A stretch of DNA of 64,000 bases from Bacteroidota bacterium (GTDB lineage: Bacteria > Bacteroidota > Bacteroidia > Palsa-965). The position numbers and the translations under genes are program-made. Shown here piece by piece: positions 44,234-52,600 of the stretch. The notes under the pieces are model-generated. The model made no database searches. It saw nothing but the letters and a program-made list of their open reading frames with translations, and was not told the origin of the DNA. Every line of letters begins with the position of its first letter. Within the stretch, counting starts at the first letter, position 1. The DNA lies in the NCBI GenBank assembly GCA_020402865.1, contig JADBYT010000011.1, forward strand, positions 62,001 to 126,000, read 5' to 3'.

Positions 44234-44349
44234 CGCCGCCTAAAATTACCCCACTAATTTACTAAATTAATAAACCTTATTTACAAAATAAATAAAAAAT
44301 AAAACATATCATTATCAACCACTTACCTCAAAACGACCTGAATAAAAAC

Positions 44350-44384
44350 AAAAAAAGCGGCATTCCTCTTACGAAAAATGCCGC
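44350..44384 (-). terminator. Terminator of the intact DEAD-box helicase gene
   Basis: Arms gcggcatt (44357-44364) and aatgccgc (44377-44384) with a T-run on the minus strand. Confidence 0.88.
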
Positions 44385-44405
44385 CTGAATTATCTCAAAA
44401 AAAAC

Positions 44406-46433
44406 TTACCACTTCTTTTTTTTGGCACCGCCGGCCGACTTTTTGCCGCCGTGCGTTTTGCCTCCGTCCATCAGCTTGCGCCAGTCGCCGCTGTCGCCTT
44501 CTTCTTTGCTTTTGCCGGCGCCGAAGCCTTTTCCTACGGGTTTGCTGTCTTTTTTATCGCCCCAGCTTTTGCCCCAGCTTTTCTCGGTTTTGCCCGAGCC
44601 TGTTTTGCTGAAACCACTGCTGCTGCCACCGCTCTTGCGATCGCCGAAACGGCTGCTGCGGTCGTCGTCGCGGCTTTTGCCGTAGGCCGATTTACGCTCG
44701 GTACCGAAGTCTTTGCGTGGCGGACGTTCGCTGCCGAAGTCTTTGCGGCGGGGTTTGCGTTCGCCACCGTCGTCGTCGCTGCCACCGTCGAAGCTGCGGT
44801 CTTCTTTATTTTCGGCTACGTTTACACGCACCTTTCGGCCGCGGTAGGCGTAACGGTCAAACGCCTTCACCACCGAATCAGGGTCGAGGGCAATGGTTTG
44901 CACGAACGAGAAATTATGTTTGAGTTCGATGCGGCCGATGTGATCGCGGCCCACATTGAGCTGATCACAAAGGATGCGCAGGAATTCGCCGGGATCAATG
45001 CCATCCATGCGGCCGAGGCTGAAGAAGAACGTGTGGCGGGCACCGTCCATCTCGCGGCGCGGCTCGCGCTCCATACGTTCGCCACGTTCGCCTTTCTGGC
45101 CACGCACGGGTGCGTTGAGGTCGGGCGCTTTGGCGTAGTCTGTAAGCAGACGGCTGAACTGCATGCCCACAATGCGCGACACAAGTTCTTCGCGGCTCAG
45201 GCCTTCAAGCTCTTCGAGCACCACAGGCAAATGTTCGCCAATGAGGCTTTCGTCCACTTCCGCATCGCGGAGTTTGGCGGCAAATGCCTTAAGTTGGGCC
45301 GCAGCCACATCGGCAGCTGTAGGCACGGGCATGTGCGGAATGGGTTTGCCCATAAGGCGCTCCAGCTGACGCAGTTTGCCGGTTTCCTTCATGTTGAGCA
45401 GCACAATGGACGAGCCGCTGCGGCCCGCGCGGCCTGTGCGGCCCGAACGGTGTGTATAGCTCTCCACCTCATCAGGCAACTGATAGTGGAATACGTGCGT
45501 AATTTCATCCACGTCGATGCCGCGTGCAGCCACGTCGGTAGCCACCAGCAGCTGCAGCGCACGGCCGCGGAAACGTTTCATTACATGGTCGCGCTGGGCC
45601 TGCGAAAGATCACCGTGCAGCGAGTCGGCCGTGTAGCCGTCGCGGATCAGGTGATCGGCCACTTCCTGTGTTTCCATACGTGTGCGGCAAAACACAATGC
45701 CATACACACCCGGATTGGCATCCACCAGACGACGAAGCGCCAGGTAACGGTCGCGGGCATGTACCACGCAATGGAAGTGACTGATCAGTCCATCGCCTTT
45801 TTGTACACCCTGCACTTTTACCGTTTGCGGATTTGTCATATACCGGCCCACAATGCGCGACACGCCCGCAGGCATGGTGGCAGAGAAAAGCCAGGTACGT
45901 TTTTCGGCCGGTGTTTCGGCCAGAATGGTGTCGAGATCATCGCGGAAGCCCATGTCGAGCATCTCGTCGGCCTCGTCGAGCACGGCAAAACGTACATCGC
46001 CCAGCTTAAGCGCACCGCGCTCAATAAGATCGAGCACGCGGCCGGGAGTGCCTACAATAATGTGTGTGCCATAGCGGAGTTCCTTAATCTGCACACTGAT
46101 GCTTGAGCCGCCATATACAGGCGTAATGCGCAAACCGTCGAGATTTACCGCAAACTTTTTAAGGTCTTCGGTAATCTGCAAACAGAGTTCGCGTGTGGGG
46201 CAAAGCACAATGGCTTGCGGCACACGGTCGGCAAGATCAATATGGTGAAGAAGAGGAAGACCGAAAGCGGCGGTTTTACCTGTTCCTGTGCGTGCCAGTC
46301 CGATAAAGTCGGATTCTGCAGCAAGGAGGAGCGGAATAGCCTGCTCCTGAATGGGGGTGGGCTGTGTAAAACCGAGTTCGGCTACAGCAGCGGCGAGTTC
46401 GGGCTTAAGGCCCAGCTCTGAAAATAATGACAT
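44406..46433 (-). CDS. DEAD-box RNA helicase, DeaD/CsdA type
   Basis: The 675-aa product has the full helicase core: the Q motif (GFTQPTPIQEQAI), motif I ARTGTGKT (47-54), DEAD at 153-156, SAT, and the C-terminal RecA domain with ARGIDVDEITHV and HRSGRTGRAGR. After the core comes a DbpA-like RNA-binding domain (about 475-550, RMDGIDPGEFLRIL) and a long basic, Gly/Ser/Lys-rich disordered tail. DeaD-type helicases unwind structured RNA in ribosome assembly and cold response. Length and stop are normal. The last 16 codons and the terminator are repeated at 42942-43049. A TACCTTTG box lies 19 bp upstream. Confidence 0.94.
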   Translation of the reverse strand: MSLFSELGLKPELAAAVAELGFTQPTPIQEQAIPLLLAAESDFIGLARTGTGKTAAFGLPLLHHIDLADRVPQAIVLCPTRELCLQITEDLKKFAVNLDGLRITPVYGGSSISVQIKELRYGTHIIVGTPGRVLDLIERGALKLGDVRFAVLDEADEMLDMGFRDDLDTILAETPAEKRTWLFSATMPAGVSRIVGRYMTNPQTVKVQGVQKGDGLISHFHCVVHARDRYLALRRLVDANPGVYGIVFCRTRMETQEVADHLIRDGYTADSLHGDLSQAQRDHVMKRFRGRALQLLVATDVAARGIDVDEITHVFHYQLPDEVESYTHRSGRTGRAGRSGSSIVLLNMKETGKLRQLERLMGKPIPHMPVPTAADVAAAQLKAFAAKLRDAEVDESLIGEHLPVVLEELEGLSREELVSRIVGMQFSRLLTDYAKAPDLNAPVRGQKGERGERMEREPRREMDGARHTFFFSLGRMDGIDPGEFLRILCDQLNVGRDHIGRIELKHNFSFVQTIALDPDSVVKAFDRYAYRGRKVRVNVAENKEDRSFDGGSDDDGGERKPRRKDFGSERPPRKDFGTERKSAYGKSRDDDRSSRFGDRKSGGSSSGFSKTGSGKTEKSWGKSWGDKKDSKPVGKGFGAGKSKEEGDSGDWRKLMDGGKTHGGKKSAGGAKKKKW

Positions 46434-46452
46434 TAGAACGTGAATCAGGGCG

Positions 46453-46460
46453 CAAAGGTA
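46453..46460 (-). promoter_or_regulatory. TACCTTTG -7 box of the helicase gene
   Basis: Exact TAnnTTTG on the minus strand, 19 bp upstream of the ATG at 46433. Confidence 0.55.
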
Positions 46461-46591
46461 CGCTTTTTAATCTGATATTCTGCATGTTATCCGTATCATC
46501 GGGCAAACTTCCGACCAATTGCGGGTTTTACCGGTTGAATGGTTTCTGGTTAAATCAGCGTGTGTCAATGCATTCGGCCATGTCGAACACT

Positions 46592-46599
46592 TATCTTTG
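46592..46599 (+). promoter_or_regulatory. TATCTTTG box abutting a lipoprotein start
   Basis: Exact TAnnTTTG match ending 4 bp before the ATG at 46604, which implies a leaderless or nearly leaderless mRNA. Confidence 0.55.
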
Positions 46600-46603
46600 C
46601 GGC

Positions 46604-47119
46604 ATGAAAATATTTTTTGCTGCTGCTGTTTTTTTGCTGCTTCACGCCTGCGCTTCTCCTTCCTCCCCTCCAAACCAAGATCGCGATTCAACACCCGTTG
46701 CGCCGGCTGCACCTGCTGTTAAAACAGTCACTATTGCCAATACAGGACTTAGTATTGATATTCCTTCCGACATGGAACTAAGCATTGCTCAGGATACCGC
46801 GTATGTATTTGCCAATATTTTCCCCAAAGACAAAAACCAGCATGATATTCTGGAAGTTTCACTCTATCTGGGACCAGCACCCAACCGCGATGTTCCAACG
46901 CAGAAACATACACGCAGCGAGTTGCAGGGATCATTACTTGGGCGCACGGTAAACTGGGTTACCTACTCTACTACGAACTGGCAGCATCAGGAAGTAATTA
47001 TTGATTACGATACCAAAAAGAAGCAATACCTGCACGTATGGTGTAATGGCCGTAATGCCGATGAACTTACGCGCGCAATGAATGTTATAAAAACACTGCG
47101 CGAAGAACCTGCCAAGTAA
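46604..47119 (+). CDS. Hypothetical lipoprotein
   Basis: The 171-aa product has a lipoprotein signal (LLLHAC, Cys16), then a Pro/Ser/Ala-rich linker and a beta-rich domain with TIANTGLSIDIPSDMEL, and a C-terminal helix (ELTRAMNVIKTLR). The domain layout recalls PsbP/DcrB-like lipoproteins, but that is only a resemblance. The frame is open upstream; the ATG at 46604 is chosen because it begins the signal peptide. The next gene follows after 1 bp. Confidence 0.75.
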   Translation: MKIFFAAAVFLLLHACASPSSPPNQDRDSTPVAPAAPAVKTVTIANTGLSIDIPSDMELSIAQDTAYVFANIFPKDKNQHDILEVSLYLGPAPNRDVPTQKHTRSELQGSLLGRTVNWVTYSTTNWQHQEVIIDYDTKKKQYLHVWCNGRNADELTRAMNVIKTLREEPAK

Positions 47120-47120
47120 T

Positions 47121-47561
47121 ATGAGCCACACCGAACGTAACCGCCTTCTGCTGTTTACAGCCCTTCTTCTTATCCAGCCCTTGCTGGGCATGTTGTTCAG
47201 CCCCGAAGCATTTGATGGATTTGCAGCGCGCATGCAGGTATATGCACACCTTACCATTAAACCATTGCCCAGCGACATGCCGCTGAGTTCGGCGATGGGG
47301 CCGGTACTGGCTTTGCTGGTGCTGCTCTGCGGTGTGGCCGGCATTGTACAGTTGCTGTGGCGCGGTAAAACACCCTTACTGCGCGCACTCTATATATTTA
47401 CGTTCATCTGGATTTTGCTGCGTGGCGGGCTGTATCTCATTATTCTCCCCGGCAGCGATGCACGTTTGCCGCTGCTTGCGGGGCTGGCTGCACTAACTGT
47501 GTGGGGATGGCTGAGTATGAAAGCCGGTAATCCGATGTTTCGCAGCAAACGCGGGGCGTAA
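47121..47561 (+). CDS. Small polytopic membrane protein
   Basis: The 146-aa product has four predicted membrane helices (about 8-24, 57-79, 87-106, 113-131) and a basic C-terminus. No family recognised. It starts 1 bp after the lipoprotein stop, so the two are translated together. The gene is convergent with cmk, with one base between the stops. Confidence 0.7.
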   Translation: MSHTERNRLLLFTALLLIQPLLGMLFSPEAFDGFAARMQVYAHLTIKPLPSDMPLSSAMGPVLALLVLLCGVAGIVQLLWRGKTPLLRALYIFTFIWILLRGGLYLIILPGSDARLPLLAGLAALTVWGWLSMKAGNPMFRSKRGA

Positions 47562-47562
47562 A

Positions 47563-48261
47563 TTACTCCTGCACTTCCAGCTTCATATCTTTCATCAGCT
47601 TCAATACAAAATCAAGCTGCTGTTCGCGGTTCAGCTCGCTGTTGTCGAGCACAACTGCATCGGGCGCCTGTGTAAGGGGATTTTCCTTGCGGTGCGAATC
47701 CTCATAATCGCGCATAAGCAGGTTCTGGCGCACATCGTCTAAACTTACCGGCTGGCCTTTGGCGCGCAGCTCGTCCACACGGCGCTGCACACGTACATCC
47801 ACATCGGCTGTCATAAACAGTTTCAGTTCGGCATCCGGGAACACGTTGGTGCCAATATCGCGACCGTCCATCACCACACCTTTATCAGCGCCCATACTGC
47901 GTTGCAGGGCAACCATGCGGCGGCGCACTTCTTTAATTTTCGAAACGGGGCTCACCAGATTCGATACTTCGAGGGTACGGATCTGTTTCTCCACGTTTTC
48001 GCCATTGAGAAAAGTATCCGATGAGCGTGAAGCCGGGTTAAACTGAAACGTGAGGTGGATATGATCGAGCGAGCGCACAATTTCGTCTTCTACAAAAGCG
48101 CCGTCTTTAATAATACCGTGTTGAAGGCAGTAAAGAGTCACTGCGCGGTACATGGCACCCGAATCCACATAATTATAGCCTAAACGGGCAGCAAGCGCAC
48201 GGGCTACTGTGCTTTTTCCGCACGATGAAAATCCGTCTATGGCTATGGTAATACGTTTCAT
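47563..48261 (-). CDS. cmk: Cytidylate kinase
   Basis: Cmk phosphorylates CMP and dCMP with ATP. The 232-aa length is normal. The P-loop reads GFSSCGKST (10-18), followed by YVDSGAMYRAVT, the GRDIGTNVFPDA motif and the LID/R-rich segment LLMRDYEDSHRKENPL. The start at 48261 fits the family exactly. It is monocistronic and ends next to the convergent membrane-protein gene. Confidence 0.95.
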   Translation of the reverse strand: MKRITIAIDGFSSCGKSTVARALAARLGYNYVDSGAMYRAVTLYCLQHGIIKDGAFVEDEIVRSLDHIHLTFQFNPASRSSDTFLNGENVEKQIRTLEVSNLVSPVSKIKEVRRRMVALQRSMGADKGVVMDGRDIGTNVFPDAELKLFMTADVDVRVQRRVDELRAKGQPVSLDDVRQNLLMRDYEDSHRKENPLTQAPDAVVLDNSELNREQQLDFVLKLMKDMKLEVQE

Positions 48262-48375
48262 GAATTCCGGTGCTGCAAGTTTACCAATTCCGGGGCGGTT
48301 TGCAAAGCAAGTTTAATTATGTTCGTTTGTGAATTTGTGTTATACTAGGCATCATATTATCCAATCAGCCATAAA

Positions 48376-49014
48376 ATGAGTCACAGTAACCAATTTGGAG
48401 CACGCACATCGGCAACGCCGTATATCCTTACCGAAAACACCATGCCCGGCATTGTGTCGTTGTTATTTTACAAAACATCAACCGGCAAGGCATTGTCAAA
48501 CCTGGCTGAAACGCTGCTGTTGGGGCCCTCGCCGCTGAGCAGTGCCGACCGTGAGTTTATTGCCTCGTATGTTTCCTGGCTCAACCGCTGCGATTTTTGT
48601 CATACCTCGCATTCTGCTGCAGCTGTTTGTCACAGCGCCGAAAACAGTACACATATTGAAGCCTACAAAAAAGATCCGGAGCAGATGCAGATCAGCACCA
48701 AGCTCAAAGCCTTGCTCAAAATTGCGGCACAGGTGCAACAAAGCGGGCGAAACGTAGAACCCGAACACATTGAAAACGCCCGTAAAGCCGGTGCAACCGA
48801 TGAAGAGCTGCACGATACCGTACTCATTGCCGCCGCCTTTTGTATGTATAACCGTTATGTGGACGGACTAAACACACCACTGCCCGAAAGCCGCGACGAG
48901 TACAAGGAAATGGGCGAACGCATGCGAAAAGGATATAAACTGCCGCCATTTTTTATCCGCTGGTTTATCCGCCGCAGTGAGCGTAAAAAAGCCCTGGCAC
49001 TGAGTCGAACATAA
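48376..49014 (+). CDS. AhpD/carboxymuconolactone decarboxylase-like protein
   Basis: The 212-aa product is mainly helical and has the AhpD-like active site RCDFCHTSH (Cys72, Cys75, His79). Members with this CxxC act as alkylhydroperoxidases or thiol-disulfide partners; many are annotated as peroxidase-related enzymes. The C-terminal ~40 residues are very basic, which is unusual and may hold it near membranes or nucleic acid. Monocistronic, with a terminator shared with the DUF4395 gene. Confidence 0.85.
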   Translation: MSHSNQFGARTSATPYILTENTMPGIVSLLFYKTSTGKALSNLAETLLLGPSPLSSADREFIASYVSWLNRCDFCHTSHSAAAVCHSAENSTHIEAYKKDPEQMQISTKLKALLKIAAQVQQSGRNVEPEHIENARKAGATDEELHDTVLIAAAFCMYNRYVDGLNTPLPESRDEYKEMGERMRKGYKLPPFFIRWFIRRSERKKALALSRT

Positions 49015-49019
49015 AAAAC

Positions 49020-49043
49020 GAGGGAAGCCCGAAAGCTTCCCTC
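49020..49043. terminator. Bidirectional terminator
   Basis: Perfect 9-bp stem gagggaagc / gcttccctc between the convergent genes ending at 49014 and 49077. Confidence 0.8.
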
Positions 49044-49076
49044 TTCTGTTGTTGCATACAAACAGAATCAACTAAT

Positions 49077-49535
49077 CTACCTTAAAAAAATGCGTATGTT
49101 TTTCAGCTGCTCCTGCAGCATATAGATTTTACATCCCACGCAAAAACCCGCCACCGATTCGAGTACGGCACAGGCCACCAGCATACCGCCGGTTAATGCA
49201 GTGAGAAAAAAATAATCGGAAAAAAGCAGTACACCGATAACCATACTGAATAACATGCCCAAACCAGCCGCAAAGCGTTTCGGACCAGCATTTACCGGCA
49301 CCGGCTGCTGACCGAGTGCATTGGAAATTTTTAAAGACAGAAAACGGAGCAGGCTGTACTGCGGGAAAGAAAATGCACGTACTGCAAAATCAAACGCCAG
49401 AAAAAACATTATCCACGGTTCAACAATAAATAACGACACGGCGGTAAGTGATACCACAAACGCGGCAATTATTCGCAACACGCGCTCATTTACGGTATCT
49501 GAATGTACAGGGCAATATTGGGCTGAAGAATCCAT
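49077..49535 (-). CDS. DUF4395 membrane protein
   Basis: The 152-aa product starts with a cysteine motif (YCPVHSDTVNERVLRI), which is typical of DUF4395, then four membrane helices and a second cysteine motif near the end (CVGCKIYML). The paired cysteines suggest a redox or metal role; members often sit near thioredoxin-like genes, but here the nearest redox gene is the convergent AhpD-like one. Function unknown. Confidence 0.82.
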   Translation of the reverse strand: MDSSAQYCPVHSDTVNERVLRIIAAFVVSLTAVSLFIVEPWIMFFLAFDFAVRAFSFPQYSLLRFLSLKISNALGQQPVPVNAGPKRFAAGLGMLFSMVIGVLLFSDYFFLTALTGGMLVACAVLESVAGFCVGCKIYMLQEQLKNIRIFLR

Positions 49536-49647
49536 GGGTTTGATTTAACGAATGCAAATATATATAATTCCTATTATTATTATAGGATTATTAGAAATAC
49601 AAAGATAACTAACTGGAAATGAATAAATAAAAGTGTCGAAAGCAAAA

Positions 49648-49678
49648 AAAGCGCACTTCCATAATGGAAGTGCGCTTT
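49648..49678 (-). terminator. Terminator of the large T9SS protein gene
   Basis: Perfect 14-bp stem (aaagcgcacttcca / tggaagtgcgcttt) with a 3-nt loop and T-run on the minus strand. Confidence 0.88.
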
Positions 49679-49694
49679 ACTCAATGAAGGAAAA

Positions 49695-52600
49695 TTACTG
49701 GCGGATAATCAGCATTTTCCGTGTGGCAATAATTTTACCGTCAATTACCAGTGAGTAGAAGTACACGCCTGAAGGCAATGTACCGCTGCTGAACTGTACT
49801 TTGTTGAAGCCTGTTTGCATGGAAATATTCTCCACTTCATCACCAACGGCATTCATCACTTTCAGTTGTGCGGAGCTGGCGTTATCGGCCACTTTGCAGT
49901 TAATAACTGTCATGTCTGAATACGGGTTGGGCATATTATCGAGGAGGATGCTTTCGAGCGGGCCGGCTGAGGGGAAGAGGCGTGCTTCTTCGTTAATCGG
50001 CTCCACATGGCGCTCGTAGGCTTTGCCTTTTACGAGATGCAGAATGAGTTGTGCCGAGAGTTGCTGGTAGCAGTTTACCGAAGCCACTTCTTCGAGCACC
50101 GAGAGCTGTGCGTCAGTAGCAAGGAACCAGTTACCGCCATTTTGCTTCACCGCCGACACAACCTCGTAATAACGCTGTCCGGCCGGTTCGGGATAGTTTG
50201 AAATTTTACGGGCAGCATCGTTGTAGCGGCCCAGTGCCAGACAGGCTTCAATGGCCAGTGCCTGATCTTCGAGTGTTTCGCTGGCTTCCCAGAGCGGAAG
50301 CTGCAGCAGCAGACCGGCTGCGGGATCAGTAAGTGCTTTTTCGATGTCGCCCGGAGGCGGGCAGCTTCCGGCCACACCGCATGAGGCCATGGCAATGGTT
50401 GACGAGTAGTTGGTGGGCACACTTCCGCTGCCGGCATAATATGCAAAACTGTTTATTGGCGAATAAATATGCCCGAATGCGCCCACCGGTGCGGCAAACG
50501 TATTTTTCACAGGTGCAGTACAGCCCGCACCCTGATCGGCAATGCTGCCCGATACAGTAGGACATACCACTATCTGATAGGTGGCCACCGTGTTAAAGGT
50601 ATTGCACTTTATTTGCAAGCCCGACGCCGCCGAACCATTATTGCCCTGCGCCTGCACGCACACGTACATATTGCCGATTGTGTTGTAGCTGATTTCGTTT
50701 GAAACCGAGTTCAGGCAGTTGTCGGCAATTACACCATACGTATTTTGCGGTGTGGCCGAAATGCCGGTAGCACTGTTTTGCGAAACTAAAAACGAAGTGG
50801 CATTGTTCATGCGGATGCCCCAGGTCGCATCACTAAAATTGGTAGTGGCTGCATTAGGCAGCTGATCTATCGTATTTCCGTTTACCGCCGAACCGCTTGA
50901 GTAGTTGTATGTCACACTACGCTGTACGTTCCGGAAAAGTGAATTGTACACGTAAGCCGCCTTGGTTACACCTGAAGTGAAATCGGCCTGTACGCCTTTG
51001 GTAAGGCCTTCAAATTCACTGCTTGCAATAACAGACGGGGGGAAAGAGAAATTGAACTGATCGTTCACAGTAAAAATGGCATCGAAACCCGTTACTCCTG
51101 TCCCCCGGTTATTGATGGAGTAAGAAGCCGTTGCGGTGTTTCTGAATTTACATCCCTGCACATTCACTCCTTTTAAATCCAGCATCGAAATGTGTGTGGT
51201 GGGAAGCACAGCAGCATCATTTAAAATACGGTTGGTTTCAAATACCGTATTCTTGAAATACGAATAGTTATTCGGCTCCGGCGATCCGGGCGCATGATAG
51301 GTAAGCATTTGTACCGAACGCCTGTTGTTGTAGAAAAATGCGTTTATAGTTTGTACAATGCCGCCTGTAAATGCCCAGTCCCAGCTTGTATTGGCATTTT
51401 TAATGGTAGTAATGGCTTCGTACGCATTTTCGATGGTGCCGTTGTTTACTACTACTTTACCTTGCGCTCCGGCTGTGTTTTGAGCGGCAGTGCTTGTTCC
51501 CCACACTTCAATTCCATACCACATATCGCCGCAGGCGTTGGTAATTTTGCCACCGGAATTTACATTCAGTGTGGCACCACGCTCAACGATGATACGCTTG
51601 TTTTTACTCATGTAAAGCGTTCCTGTAACGGTAAGCGTGGCACCGGGCTTCACGGTTATGTCGGTACCAATATACTTGTGCCCTGTCCAGGTGGTGGTTG
51701 CAGTTACATCGTATGAATTAATAGCCGGCAGCGGCGATTCCCAGATACCTCGTCCGTTGGTGGATACCCGAATCATGTTCTTACAGTTCTGAATTTCCAG
51801 ATTGGTTACCATAACCACCGGAAGCTGATTACTGAAACATTCCCAAAGTGCCGTTGTGGCATTATAGCGGTAAACACCAAAATCGGTCCCGATATACACT
51901 TCATCATTCGAACCATTCCGGTAAACCATCGAAATTACCGGACATGCAGGAAGTGAGTTATTGGTAATATCAGTCCAGTTTACACCACCGTTTACCGAAC
52001 GCAGTACACGGTTTACACCGGCATACAAACCAGGAGCCGTGCTGCTTTGCGCCCAGTAGCCATTCATTCCCACATACACTTCATCGGCATTAAATGCATC
52101 GGTAGTAATACTTGTAACCGCCGACCAGCTCAGCACCGACATGGCCGTTGCGCCTACATCAGTCCACGTAGTTCCGCCATCAACCGATTTGTAAAAACGT
52201 CCGGCAGTACTTGAACCATTCCATGTGGGGCCTCCTCTTGATACATAAATTGTATTTGAGTTTGCCGTAGCCACATGTATGGCATTGATGGCATCGCCGT
52301 TTGCGGGAAATCCGGTGAGGATTGTCCATGTAGTGCCAAAATCAGTAGAGCGTGCAAGCACACAATTTGCCGGAGAAGTTTGGCTGAATGCGGCATAAAT
52401 TGTGGCCGGCGCATTGGGATCGCTCACCACCGGCAAATTCCCGTTTGTAGTGCCCGAAGGAGCCGGACGGCTGCTGTAACAACCTGCCCCCGTATTGGTT
52501 GCACCACCTACGGAGCCGGCATTTGAGCAACCGTAGTAATTATTGGTCAGCGGATTAATTGTTCCCTGCCAACCGTCGTAATTCGATTTCTGCCGCCACA

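Larger units (their letters stand above)
42942..44348 (-). mobile_element. Gene-end cassette 2: toxin-antitoxin cargo between two copies of a DEAD-box helicase 3' end
   Basis: The 108 bp at 42942-43049 match 44349-44457 with about 95% identity (offset 1407 bp). The matched tract covers the helicase terminator, its stop and its last 16 codons. On the minus strand the order is intact helicase, terminator, GNAT-like gene, HTH gene, helicase 3' end again, terminator. The DNA between is clearly more AT-rich than the flanks. No integrase is present. The same arrangement is seen at 11885-12985 with a different host gene and different cargo. Confidence 0.72.

Noticed and set aside
44451-46106. 551-aa plus-strand ORF antisense to the DEAD-box helicase
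   Set aside because: The helicase motifs on the minus strand are complete, and this frame is low-complexity Ala/Val/His sequence.
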